A stretch of 64,000 nt of DNA from Sporomusa acidovorans (GTDB taxonomy: Bacteria > Bacillota > Negativicutes > Sporomusales > Sporomusaceae), in assembly GCF_900101845.1 (NCBI RefSeq), contig NZ_FNAM01000008.1:1-64000 (forward strand), in the 5' to 3' direction. Position numbers and translations under genes: made by a program. Below are positions 54,635-62,799 of the stretch, piece after piece (position 1 is the first letter of the stretch; every line of letters begins with the position of its first letter). A model generated the notes under the pieces. It was not told the origin of the DNA, did no database searches, and worked only from the letters and a program-made list of their open reading frames with translations.

Positions 54635-56175
54635 GCCCTACTTGCCTCATAATACGCTCGCTTATTTTCGTACATCCGCTTATCGGCCTCTTGCATTAAA
54701 CACTCAGCTAAATACGCAACCTCCTCCTGCAGCTTGGCATTTCGTATCGCAACCGCGGTCTGGCTGGCCAGTGCTTCTAAAAGTTCCAGCTTCTCTTTGT
54801 CATCCTCCTTCTGGATGACCTTTTCCACAAATAAAATTCCGAGCAATTCACTCCGATAGATAATCGGAATATACCATTCCGTCCGCTTGTTCTTTGGGTC
54901 ATCTACCGTTACTGTCCGCAGAGTATTGCGCAATTTTTCCGTTGCATTATGGCAGCCTTGTCCCAATATGCCTATTGCTTCCATGCTGCTGTTTTTTGCC
55001 GGCAGCAAATCGATCGTTGCCCTATTGACAACTATGATCCTTTTAATAATTCTTAAAATACCGTCTATCACTTCGCCAATGTTTAAAGCAGATGTGATAA
55101 TTTGTGCTGCCTGATATAAGGCAGCCTGCCGCTCCAGGGCCGCGCTTAAACTACGGGATACTGTTTCTCTTGCAGTGACATCAATAGTAACCAATACGGT
55201 ACCGATAAAACTGCCCTGCTCATCAAACACCCGTGAATATCTATTTTCGATGAATTTGCCATCACGCCCCATAAGCCGGTACCACTCATTGTTTTCACCT
55301 TCACGCAGTTGAAGCAGTTTTCCTTCTAAAATTTTGCGCCGACGAGACGGATAGTTATCCAAAAAATTTTTTCCTAATAACGAGCCTGCCGGCAATTGCC
55401 GCATTTTTTCCGCGTATGAATTGCAAAAAACTACTGTATTATTTTTATCTAAACAAATTATTCCCAAATTGGCGATATTGCGCATATACCGCATAACACC
55501 GCCGGCAGCCAAAACCTGATACATTTCTTCCTGATTAACCGGGATTGTCTTGTCTGTTTTCATCTCGGCCATAATTTTGGGAGGTGCCTGAATAAAGGCG
55601 TCTACCAGTGTTTCATCAAACTGACTGCCTGCCATACGCTTTAACTCAGCCAACGCCTGCTCCCCGTTTCTTAAATACTGATAATTTTGCACCGTTGTCA
55701 TAACATCAAAAGCCTCAGCAACAAAAATGATGCGTGCTGCCAACGGAATCTCCTGTCTTTGTAATCTTTTAGGATAACCGTTTCCATCACAGCGCTCATG
55801 ATGGTGAAGTACTATAGAAGCAAGTTGGCGTAATTCTTTGGAACGCAGCAGCATTTGGTAACCATACACACTATGGCGCTCCATCTCTTCGCGGTCATGC
55901 CGGTTATACACTCCTTGTTTATACAGCACTTTGATCGGCACATTAATTTTACCAATATCATGCAGCATGGCTGCCGCGCCAACATTAAGAATTTCACTTT
56001 CACTACAGCCAATCGCCTTAGCCAGCGAAACAGCATAATGAGCCACTCGCTCGGAATGTTGAAATACGTGGTTGAATTGATGCGATAAAATAGCCAGATA
56101 AAAATTAAAGTCCTCTTGTTCTTTCCACTGTGCCAAAACCGGCTTTAATCCAGCTTTATCCTCCACTTCATTCAC
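54631..56175 (-). CDS. HD-GYP / PAS / GAF signalling protein
   Basis: A 514-residue cytoplasmic protein with domains in unusual order. The HD-GYP domain (residues ~30-215) has HD motif LHDIGK at 71-76, then HHERCDGNGYP (125-135), expected for cyclic-di-GMP hydrolysis. A PAS domain (~235-350, LGIICLDKNNTVVFCNSYAEK) and a GAF domain (~360-490) follow. The last ~25 residues (AECLMQEADKRMYENKRAYY) resemble the final helix of a GGDEF domain, hinting at a lost cyclase. GTG 56175 follows AGGAGGGGA. It is directly behind riboswitch 9, so c-di-GMP levels may respond to B12. Confidence 0.88.
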   Translation of the reverse strand: MNEVEDKAGLKPVLAQWKEQEDFNFYLAILSHQFNHVFQHSERVAHYAVSLAKAIGCSESEILNVGAAAMLHDIGKINVPIKVLYKQGVYNRHDREEMERHSVYGYQMLLRSKELRQLASIVLHHHERCDGNGYPKRLQRQEIPLAARIIFVAEAFDVMTTVQNYQYLRNGEQALAELKRMAGSQFDETLVDAFIQAPPKIMAEMKTDKTIPVNQEEMYQVLAAGGVMRYMRNIANLGIICLDKNNTVVFCNSYAEKMRQLPAGSLLGKNFLDNYPSRRRKILEGKLLQLREGENNEWYRLMGRDGKFIENRYSRVFDEQGSFIGTVLVTIDVTARETVSRSLSAALERQAALYQAAQIITSALNIGEVIDGILRIIKRIIVVNRATIDLLPAKNSSMEAIGILGQGCHNATEKLRNTLRTVTVDDPKNKRTEWYIPIIYRSELLGILFVEKVIQKEDDKEKLELLEALASQTAVAIRNAKLQEEVAYLAECLMQEADKRMYENKRAYYEASRA

Positions 56176-56227
56176 GGTAATCCCCTCCTCCTGCCTTATT
56201 TAGCAATAGTAGCGGTGTACTTGTCGC

Positions 56228-56252
56228 AAAAAAAACGACCTTCAACAGATCG
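56228..56252 (-). terminator. Second terminator of riboswitch 9
   Basis: Short stem CGATC/GGTCG followed by TTTTTTTT on the minus strand, ~50 bases before the HD-GYP start. Confidence 0.55.
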
Positions 56253-56273
56253 GGGAAAGAACACAGCAGGCTA

Positions 56274-56305
56274 ATAAAAAACTCCTGGCAGCAACATACC
56301 AGGAG
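56274..56305 (-). terminator. Riboswitch 9 expression-platform terminator
   Basis: ACTCCTGG/CCAGGAGT stem with TTTTTTATT on the minus strand. Confidence 0.75.
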
Positions 56306-56341
56306 TGAATTAGAAAGCTGACGCAGGAAAACCAAACGTCA

Positions 56342-56544
56342 CTGTAATCCCCTCCCCATACCTCGTGGGTAACAAACGGTGATTGTCAGATAGGCAGTTC
56401 TCCTGGCTACGGATCATTGTTTACTTAAACCTTCCCAGAACCTATTGTTCCAGTGGCATATTTTAAGCTTGCTCCCCGTTACAGTGGCGGGACCGCGCCG
56501 GTATCGCACCGGTCTTCCCTATTAAGCCCCGTAGGGCACCTATC
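56342..56544 (-). promoter_or_regulatory. Cobalamin riboswitch 9 (HD-GYP protein)
   Basis: Full aptamer on the minus strand: AGGTGCCCTACGGGGCTTAA at the 5' side, GGTCCCGCCACTGTAACGGG core, AGCCAGGAGAACTGCCTATC arm. Confidence 0.92.
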
Positions 56545-56569
56545 TCAAATATTCTCTTGTATTAAATTC

Positions 56570-56599
56570 AGTATATCTGCCTCTTAAAAGATTTGTCAA
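56570..56599 (-). promoter_or_regulatory. Promoter of riboswitch 9
   Basis: TTGACA (56594-56599) and TATACT (56570-56575) lie 18 bases apart on the minus strand. Confidence 0.7.
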
Positions 56600-56684
56600 G
56601 TTCAAATAGACTATTTTTTTAGCCTTACACATCCCACCCGCCAACTTCTGCTCAGGGTTTTCACCTTACGATTCCTTGTTCTAA

Positions 56685-56713
56685 TTGACAATCGTGCTGA
56701 AACAATTTATAGT
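56685..56713 (+). promoter_or_regulatory. Promoter of the methyltransferase gene
   Basis: TTGACA (56685-56690) and TATAGT (56708-56713) lie 17 bases apart on the plus strand. The small open frame over this region (56685-56903) is not a gene. Confidence 0.75.
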
Positions 56714-56730
56714 TAAAGTAGTTGTTTTGA

Positions 56731-56798
56731 ATCATGAAGATTCAGCCTTTCGGTATGAAACCCGGGGATATAACCCTTGGACGTTCATGCCTTTTTTT
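56731..56798 (+). promoter_or_regulatory. Structured leader with terminator-like U-run, unknown ligand
   Basis: CATGAA (56733-56738) pairs with TTCATG (56784-56789), enclosing a ~45-base folded region with CCCGGGG and AACCC, and is followed by T7. It lies ~10 bases past the predicted transcription start and ~90 bases before the gene. It looks like an attenuator or riboswitch; I do not recognise the class. Confidence 0.5.
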
Positions 56799-56889
56799 AT
56801 CCGACTGAAAAAATTACTTTTTGATATCCTTACCGATTGGGTACCGGCTAATTCTTTTCCTAACAGCATTTTCAGGAAGGTGACAATAT

Positions 56890-57747
56890 ATGTGCAATAC
56901 TAAATTTTGGACAGATGCCTGGCAGGAAGTAAGAAATACCTCTAATCAAGCACCCAGTTATAGCAACAAGCAAGGCTGGCAGCAATTCTGGAATACGTTT
57001 GCCGAATTGCATGCCTTGCGCAACCGCCAGAGCCGTTCTATTTATAACACCATTGTTGAAGGACTGGTAGCCGACAAGGTGATCAGTCCCTTCAGCACAG
57101 TGCTTGATATTGGCTGCGGACCCGGTACCTATACGCTGCCGCTGGCTTCCAAGGTCAGACAGGTAACCGGACTGGACACAGCCAGCAATATGCTTTCCAT
57201 GTTAAAGACCGAGGCCATCCATGAAGGGCTTACCTGCCGGATTGAGCCGTTAGAGGCAGACTGGCTTGATTTTCCGGCAGAACCTGCCTATGATGTCGTA
57301 TTTGCGGCAAATACAACCGCCATTAACGATTATGACAGTTTAATGAAAATGAATGAAGTGTCCCGCGGTGTCTGCTGCCTGATTGGGTTTGCCGGCACCT
57401 ACCATATCAAGGTTCGCGCTCTCCTGTGGGAACACCTTATGGGAGAACCGCCTGAGCATATGGCCTTCGACATTCAGTATCCTTTTAATATTCTCTACCA
57501 TGAACGCTTTTTGCCAAATATTAAATTTTACAGTTACCGCGAACGTTACCGGGAAACCTTATCCTATATGATTGATTATTACACCGGCTACTTTAAACTA
57601 TTTGGCCTGGAAGGCCCGGAGACAACTGCCAAAATTATCGAGTTTCTCACCAACCGCGCCGTTGAAGATTATTGTACCGAATCCATTAATACCACCATCG
57701 GCGTACTTTGGTGGCGCGCTGACCGCAAGGCGACAATTATTGAATAG
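56890..57747 (+). CDS. Class I SAM-dependent methyltransferase
   Basis: A 285-residue protein with SAM-binding motif I VLDIGCGPGTYTLPLA (around residues 76-90), the acidic loop LDTASNMLSMLK, and motif IV-like AYDVVFAANTTAI. ATG 56890 has AGGAAGGTGA upstream. It is a single gene with its own promoter and structured leader, closed by a terminator at 57771-57799. The acceptor is unknown. Its leader resembles that of the FmdE/ABC operon 2 kb downstream (CATGAAG stem and U-run), so the two may answer to the same signal, possibly a metal. Confidence 0.85.
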   Translation: MCNTKFWTDAWQEVRNTSNQAPSYSNKQGWQQFWNTFAELHALRNRQSRSIYNTIVEGLVADKVISPFSTVLDIGCGPGTYTLPLASKVRQVTGLDTASNMLSMLKTEAIHEGLTCRIEPLEADWLDFPAEPAYDVVFAANTTAINDYDSLMKMNEVSRGVCCLIGFAGTYHIKVRALLWEHLMGEPPEHMAFDIQYPFNILYHERFLPNIKFYSYRERYRETLSYMIDYYTGYFKLFGLEGPETTAKIIEFLTNRAVEDYCTESINTTIGVLWWRADRKATIIE

Positions 57748-57770
57748 CTGACCGATAATACAGTCAAAAT

Positions 57771-57799
57771 AAAAACAACCCCAGGCGGGTTGTTTTTTT
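57771..57799. terminator. Bidirectional terminator between convergent genes
   Basis: AACAACCC/GGGTTGTT stem with A5 on one side and T7 on the other, between the methyltransferase and DUF3842 genes. Confidence 0.85.
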
Positions 57800-57801
57800 G
57801 T

Positions 57802-58224
57802 TTACCAGGATTTTCCTTGAATAAGTTCGCTTACTTTCGCAACCGCTTCTTTAATGGACGTCACCATTGGCCGGCTTTCCAACCCAACAATATCAAAGTG
57901 TTGTTGATTAACCGGAATCAGAACTTTATGCGCGTCGGCGGAAGCTACTGCTTCGGCAATTTTAGGCGTAATTTCACCCATTAATGAATTGGGAATAATA
58001 ATACCAATAGGTCCTACAACCACATCAACCTTCCGAATGGAAACGATCACGGCATTTTCGCCGCTTGCCCCCCGCATAGCCCCGGCCCGCACCATATTAT
58101 TTGTCGCCAGCGCATTAGTCCCCAGCGCAATAATATCTGCCTTTTGGCCTAGCTGTGACGAAAGATGTGTAACCAACTGTACACCAAGACCTCCGCCCAT
58201 CCCATCGATAACTGCGATTAACAT
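57802..58224 (-). CDS. DUF3842 family protein
   Basis: A 140-residue cytoplasmic protein beginning MLIAVIDGMGGGLGVQLVTH, a Rossmann-like nucleotide-binding start, with GTNALATNNMVRAGAMRGASGENAV and VDVVVGPIGIIIPNSLMGEITP. This matches the DUF3842 family of Firmicutes, whose function is unknown. ATG 58224 follows GGAAGGTGG. A possible 42-residue membrane peptide is encoded just upstream on the same strand. Convergent with the methyltransferase gene. Confidence 0.85.
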   Translation of the reverse strand: MLIAVIDGMGGGLGVQLVTHLSSQLGQKADIIALGTNALATNNMVRAGAMRGASGENAVIVSIRKVDVVVGPIGIIIPNSLMGEITPKIAEAVASADAHKVLIPVNQQHFDIVGLESRPMVTSIKEAVAKVSELIQGKSW

Positions 58225-58243
58225 ATTCTTTTACCACCTTCCG

Positions 58244-58372
58244 TTACGCTACAATGGACGATTCAGCTCTATATTCGTCCAATAAGTCCCCAACTCCTGC
58301 AAATCCTTTATTTTCCATGACAAAACGCGGCCTAATCAATGCCAAGACAACAGATCCTAATAGAAAAGCCAT
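58244..58372 (-). CDS. Possible small membrane peptide (42 residues)
   Basis: ATG 58372 opens a frame starting MAFLLGSVVLALIRPRFVME, one membrane helix, with a charged tail GDLLDEYRAESSIVA. It ends 19 bases before the DUF3842 start. The ribosome site is weak (TAGAGCG). The composition looks coding, but there is no family match I can name. Upstream (about 58460-58520) the minus strand has two stable stems, including GGCCGTA/TACGGCC, that may form a structured leader. Confidence 0.45.
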   Translation of the reverse strand: MAFLLGSVVLALIRPRFVMENKGFAGVGDLLDEYRAESSIVA

Positions 58373-58591
58373 GAAAATATCGCTCTACACGAATACCTTC
58401 ATGGCAGTATTTCAACACAGCAATTTTCCATGCTATTCAACTAAGAAAGCTCTGTTCGTAATAGGCCGTATTCCCTACGGCCCAGGCAGCTTCAACTGCC
58501 TTTACTGCCTTGATTGTACCAAAATTCACTTTTATATGTCAATACATAGCCGATATTATTCAAAATATAAGTATTTGCTCAGAAATAGTTG

Positions 58592-58621
58592 TTGACAAGC
58601 ATGCTTCACATACAGGATAAT
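58592..58621 (+). promoter_or_regulatory. Promoter of the FmdE/ABC operon
   Basis: TTGACA (58592-58597) and GATAAT (58616-58621) lie 18 bases apart on the plus strand. The stretch 58373-58745 otherwise holds only this promoter, the leader element at 58656-58710 and minus-strand stems. Confidence 0.65.
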
Positions 58622-58655
58622 AAGAATATAAAATTTAACATATTTTGAAACTAAA

Positions 58656-58710
58656 GGCATGAAGCCGTGTTGGAGACTGCAGTCTCCCGCAGTTCTTTAT
58701 GTCTTTTTTT
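58656..58710 (+). promoter_or_regulatory. Structured leader with U-run before fmdE-like gene
   Basis: GGCATGAAG (58656-58664) pairs with CTTTATGTC (58695-58703), enclosing a GGAGACTGCAGTCTCC palindrome, and T7 follows. It can act as a terminator or as part of a regulated leader. It shares the CATGAAG opening and U-run with the element at 56731-56798. Confidence 0.55.
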
Positions 58711-58745
58711 AATTTATCAAATAAAAATATTGGAGGTATGACCCC

Positions 58746-59354
58746 ATGAACACTCGCCCTGCTGACTATCAAAAAGCTATTGATTTTCACGGACACTGCT
58801 GCCCCGGGTTAACGATTGGCTATCTGGCTGCTAAAGCCGCCCTGGCCCGCCTCAAGGTGGAACGTGCCAACGACGAAGAGCTTGTCACTATTGTCGAATC
58901 AGATGGCTGCGGCATTGATGCTATTCAGGTACTCTTAGGCTGCACCATCGGCAAAGGCAACCTCATCTACAAAGATTACGGCAAACAGGCCTATACGGTC
59001 GGCAACCGCAGCACAGGTGAAGCTGTACGGGTAGTTATGACCGGTGATATGGTACCGCTGACAGCCGAACAGGAAACCATTAAAGCCGCCGTATTCAGCG
59101 GACAAGCCACGCTTGAACAGGAAGAAAGCTGGCAAAAACTCCAGTCCGAACGCACTGCCCGCTTGCTAGCTACACCACTGGAAGAACTTTTCAAAATTCA
59201 GAATGTCGAGCTTAATCTACCGTCAGAGGCTAAAATTTTCAACTCGGTGATCTGCGAATATTGCGGGGAAAAGGTGATGGAAGCCCGCGCCCGTCTGAAA
59301 AACGGCAAAATTGCCTGCCTCGCCTGTACGGAAGAATATACCCGGGGGTGGTAA
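58746..59354 (+). CDS. FmdE family protein
   Basis: A 202-residue protein with the FmdE signature IDFHGHCCPGLTIGYLAAKAAL, followed by VESDGCGIDAIQVLLGCTIGKGNL. The histidine and cysteines of HGHCCPG and SDGCG probably bind metal. The C-terminus has a zinc-ribbon pair CEYCGEK...CLAC. ATG 58746 follows GGAGGT. Despite the name, such proteins occur widely in bacteria without formylmethanofuran dehydrogenase, often beside metal or peptide ABC transporters, as here. Role unknown; metal handling is likely. Confidence 0.88.
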   Translation: MNTRPADYQKAIDFHGHCCPGLTIGYLAAKAALARLKVERANDEELVTIVESDGCGIDAIQVLLGCTIGKGNLIYKDYGKQAYTVGNRSTGEAVRVVMTGDMVPLTAEQETIKAAVFSGQATLEQEESWQKLQSERTARLLATPLEELFKIQNVELNLPSEAKIFNSVICEYCGEKVMEARARLKNGKIACLACTEEYTRGW

Positions 59355-59356
59355 GC

Positions 59357-60955
59357 TTGACCGGCAACAAATGCTTACTTATAGCCTTGCTGGTCATGTC
59401 CCTCACTTTCTCACTGCTTGGCTGCGGGGGATCGCCAACCAGTCCGGCCTCACAGGTCGGGAACCAAGTCTACACCATCGCGGATGCCACCGGTGATTAC
59501 GGCTTTCCTTCCCCGTTTGCCCATTATGCCCGCGGTCCCGGCTATATCCGCATGAGTATGCTTTTTGATACATTAATCTGGAAAGATGCCAACGGCTATA
59601 TCCCGTCACTGGCCGCCAAGTGGGAGTATCGCCCGGACGATAACGCCTATCTTTTTACGTTAGTGGAATCAGCGACCTGGCATGACGGTCAAAAAATCAC
59701 TGCCACCGATGTGGTGTTTACCTTTGACTATCTAAAAAAACATTCTTACCAAACAACCGATACCACAATGGTTAAAACCGTAGAAGCCGTTGACAGCCAA
59801 ACCGTAAAAATTATTCTCTCCCGCCCGTATGCGCCGTTCTTAGAGCAAGTCGCCGGCACTGTCCCCATTTTGCCCAAACATATCTGGCAAAGCATTACCG
59901 ATCCGGCTCAATTCCGTCAGCCGGAAGCGCTTGTTGGTTCCGGCCCGTTTAAGCTGGTTGACTACAATAAAGAACAGGGTTCGTATCTGTACGAAGCCTA
60001 TGATGGCTATTATCAGGGCAAAGCCAAATTTCAGCAGCTAAAATTTATCAAAATGAATGCCGATATGGCGGCAGCCGCGTTAAAACAGCATCAGGTCGAT
60101 ATGGCCCAAATTCCTTTTGAGTTAGCCAAGCCCCTGGAGCAGGCCGGTCTAAAAATCCTGACCATGCCGCATGACTGGATTGCCAAACTGGTTATCAACC
60201 ACCAAAAAGAACCATTTGATAATGTCGACTTCCGGCAAGCCTTAGCCTATGCGATTGATCGTAAGGCACTGATTGAAACCACCTTACGCGGACAAGCGCT
60301 TCCCGGTAATCCTGGCCTTGTCCCCCCTGACAGTCAGTGGTGCAACCCGGCCTTAGCCGCTATGTACCCTTACAGTCCGGACAGCGCGAGGAAACTGCTG
60401 GCCAGACTCGGTTATAGCAAGGCCGGCAGCTATTGGGAAAAAGGCGGACAGCCGCTAGCAGTTGAACTGCTCGTTGCTGCCAAAGCCGGTGCTCCGGGTT
60501 CTCCCGGCGAACGCCAGGGAGAATTCATTAAAGCGCAATTAGAGCAATTGGGTATAAAAGTAAACCTGCAAGCTCTGGAAAGTAAAACTCTCGACAGCCG
60601 CATCAATGAAGGTAATTTTGAACTGGCTTTAAATGGCCACGGCGGATTGGGAGCAGACCCAAATTATCTGACAAACATGATTCTGGGCAAAAGCTTCAGC
60701 AGCGCCCGCTATCATCAGAACCAGCAACTTGCCGGTTTGCTTGCCGACCAGGCTGCTCTTATGGATTACGCCGCCCGCAAACAACGAATCGACGAAATCC
60801 AGAGTATCTTTGCCGCCGATATTCCGGCCATAGCTTTATACTATCCTACCTGGTACTATGCATACAGCAACAGAGCCGATCTGTATTTTACCAAACAAGG
60901 CATCGGCTCGGGCGTTCCTATTCCCTTAAATAAAATGTCATTTATTAACAACTAG
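59357..60955 (+). CDS. Nickel/peptide-type ABC transporter substrate-binding lipoprotein
   Basis: Family 5 extracellular solute-binding protein (NikA/DppA/OppA). TTG 59357, two bases after the FmdE stop and behind GGGGGTGG, opens a lipoprotein signal with lipobox LLGC. Family blocks are LFDTLIWKDANGYIPSLAAKWEYRPDDNAYLFTL, TATDVVFTFDYL and VDFRQALAYAIDRKALIE. Length (~532 residues) is normal. It is followed by two permeases and a double ATPase. Cargo could be a nickel or cobalt chelate or a peptide; the FmdE partner and corrinoid region favour a metal chelate. Confidence 0.9.
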   Translation: MTGNKCLLIALLVMSLTFSLLGCGGSPTSPASQVGNQVYTIADATGDYGFPSPFAHYARGPGYIRMSMLFDTLIWKDANGYIPSLAAKWEYRPDDNAYLFTLVESATWHDGQKITATDVVFTFDYLKKHSYQTTDTTMVKTVEAVDSQTVKIILSRPYAPFLEQVAGTVPILPKHIWQSITDPAQFRQPEALVGSGPFKLVDYNKEQGSYLYEAYDGYYQGKAKFQQLKFIKMNADMAAAALKQHQVDMAQIPFELAKPLEQAGLKILTMPHDWIAKLVINHQKEPFDNVDFRQALAYAIDRKALIETTLRGQALPGNPGLVPPDSQWCNPALAAMYPYSPDSARKLLARLGYSKAGSYWEKGGQPLAVELLVAAKAGAPGSPGERQGEFIKAQLEQLGIKVNLQALESKTLDSRINEGNFELALNGHGGLGADPNYLTNMILGKSFSSARYHQNQQLAGLLADQAALMDYAARKQRIDEIQSIFAADIPAIALYYPTWYYAYSNRADLYFTKQGIGSGVPIPLNKMSFINN

Positions 60956-60963
60956 AGGTTACT

Positions 60964-61971
60964 ATGCAAACCACTAAAACAGCCGTTGACTACGCAATTG
61001 CGTTAACGGCTATTCTCGTTCTTAACTTCCTATTACCCCGGCTGTTGCCGGGCGATCCGCTGCAAGCCATTTACGGGGACGAGGCGTTAATGACCATGAC
61101 ACCCGCGATGCAGGCTGAATTAGTTCACCGGTTTGCCCTTGATCAGACCTGGCAGGAGCAGTTTGTTGCCTATATATTGGCACTCTCGCACGCCGACCTG
61201 GGGTATTCTTATTTTTACCATACTTCTGTCACAAGTGTAATTGCCGGCGTACTCCCCTGGACGCTGCTGCTGGTTGTACTCGCCTTTGCCTTTTCAACAC
61301 TACTGGGCAGCTTGCTGGGTATTGAGTCGGGCTACCGCCGGGGCAGTAAACAAGACGGCTGCCTGCTGGGCATAATGATGTTCTTCAGTGGTTTTCCCGA
61401 CTTTTTTGCCGGCATTGTGCTGTTGCTGATTTTTGGCGTTTCTCTGGCCTGGCTGCCTTTGTCCGGCGCGCTTACCCCCTATAGCGGCTTTACGGGGTTC
61501 AGGTTATTTGTCGACATCGTGCAGCATCTGGTGCTGCCACTTACGGCACTGGTGCTTGTCCGGCTGACTGCTGCTTACCTGTTTTCCCGCAGTGCTATCG
61601 CCGGCCTGATGGGCGAGCCTTTCATCCGGACGGCCCGGGCAAAAGGCTGTCCGGATATTGCCATCCGCTATCGTCACGCGGCGCGCGCGGCATTCCTGCC
61701 AATGGCCGTTGCTGCCGGACTCAGTTTCATTCATGTAGTTGGCGGCGTCCTGTTTATCGAGACAGTTTTTTCCTATCCCGGTCTTGGCTCGTTACTCTAC
61801 AAAGCCGTACTTACCCGTGACTATCCGCTGCTGCAGGGCATTTTACTGCTGGCCGCCATACTCGTTCTGTTTGTTAATTTGGTCACTGACCTGCTGTGTG
61901 TACGGCTCGACCCTCGCACCGCAGCCAAACCGGCAAAAGCAAGGAGCGATAACCATGCATATCCGGTATGA
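60964..61971 (+). CDS. Nickel/peptide-type ABC permease 1 (NikB/DppB-like)
   Basis: A 335-residue permease: VLNFLLPRLLPGDPLQAIYGDEA near the N-terminus, then six helices, with the inner-membrane coupling loop SAIAGLMGEPFIRTARAKGCP and the late FIHVVGGVLFIETVFSYPGLGSLLYKAV. ATG 60964 follows AGAGGT, eight bases after the binding protein stop. It overlaps the next permease by 17 bases. Confidence 0.92.
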   Translation: MQTTKTAVDYAIALTAILVLNFLLPRLLPGDPLQAIYGDEALMTMTPAMQAELVHRFALDQTWQEQFVAYILALSHADLGYSYFYHTSVTSVIAGVLPWTLLLVVLAFAFSTLLGSLLGIESGYRRGSKQDGCLLGIMMFFSGFPDFFAGIVLLLIFGVSLAWLPLSGALTPYSGFTGFRLFVDIVQHLVLPLTALVLVRLTAAYLFSRSAIAGLMGEPFIRTARAKGCPDIAIRYRHAARAAFLPMAVAAGLSFIHVVGGVLFIETVFSYPGLGSLLYKAVLTRDYPLLQGILLLAAILVLFVNLVTDLLCVRLDPRTAAKPAKARSDNHAYPV

Positions 61972-62797
61972 TAGTGCACTGACGGCCAGCCCCTTTGGCC
62001 GCCTGGGATTGTCGCTGCTGTTTATCGCACTTACCGCCGCTTTGTTGGCCCCGCTGCTTGTCAAATACTCTCCCGCTGCTTATACAGGCGACATTTTTCA
62101 TCCTCCCTGTGCCGAATACTGGTTGGGAACTAACGAAGTGGGACAGGATATCTGGGCTCAGCTTATTTATGGCGCCCGGACTTCCCTTACCGTCGCCGGC
62201 GGTACAGCGGTCCTGGCCGTGGCCCTCAGCCTGCTGCTCGGCGGCTTGGCGGCAATCCTGGGATCTCTCGTCGACCGGGTAATTTTGCGCCTGATCGACA
62301 TTTGGCTGGTCCTGCCGCCGGTAATTGTGGTTACTCTGTTTGCCGCCTATCTGCGTCCCAGCGTATTGTTATTAATCACTCTGCTGGCTGCCTTTATGTG
62401 GCCCGGCGGCGCCCGCATTGTGCGGGCACAAACACTGGTTCTAAAAAATAAGGCCAGTTATGCGGCCGCTACTACCTTTGGTGCTCCTAAACGGTACTTA
62501 TTGCGAAAACACATTCTTCCCGACCTCGGACCTACGCTTTCGGCCCTGTTTATTCAATACGCCCGCCGTGCCATTTTTATGGAAGCCGGTCTCTCTTTCC
62601 TGGGAATCAGCGACCCCGGTCTTATCAGTTGGGGAAAAATGATGCAGCAGGCAATGGCCTTCACCTACCTTGACGTGTGGCAGTGGTGGCTGCTACCACC
62701 CGGTTTGGCCGTGTCACTCACTATTGCCGGACTGGCCTTCACCGGGCTGGCACTCGAGACCGTCCTCGACCCCCGGCTGCGTTCAGAAAAGAGGTAA
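61955..62797 (+). CDS. Nickel/peptide-type ABC permease 2 (NikC/DppC-like)
   Basis: A 280-residue permease. Landmarks are FHPPCAEYWLGTNEVGQDIWAQLIYGARTSL, the coupling loop RIVRAQTLVLKNKASYAAATTFGAP, and MEAGLSFLGISDPGLISWGKMM near the end. ATG 61955 follows AAGGAG; the longer open frame upstream is not used. The stop is two bases before the ATPase start. Confidence 0.92.
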   Translation: MHIRYDSALTASPFGRLGLSLLFIALTAALLAPLLVKYSPAAYTGDIFHPPCAEYWLGTNEVGQDIWAQLIYGARTSLTVAGGTAVLAVALSLLLGGLAAILGSLVDRVILRLIDIWLVLPPVIVVTLFAAYLRPSVLLLITLLAAFMWPGGARIVRAQTLVLKNKASYAAATTFGAPKRYLLRKHILPDLGPTLSALFIQYARRAIFMEAGLSFLGISDPGLISWGKMMQQAMAFTYLDVWQWWLLPPGLAVSLTIAGLAFTGLALETVLDPRLRSEKR

Positions 62798-62799
62798 TT

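Noticed and set aside
56685..56903. 72-residue plus-strand open frame before the methyltransferase gene
   Set aside because: It begins on the -35 box of a strong promoter and runs through a structured leader; no ribosome site and no coding character.
58254..58595. 113-residue plus-strand open frame
   Set aside because: No ribosome site, low-complexity composition, and antisense to a more plausible minus-strand peptide and leader.
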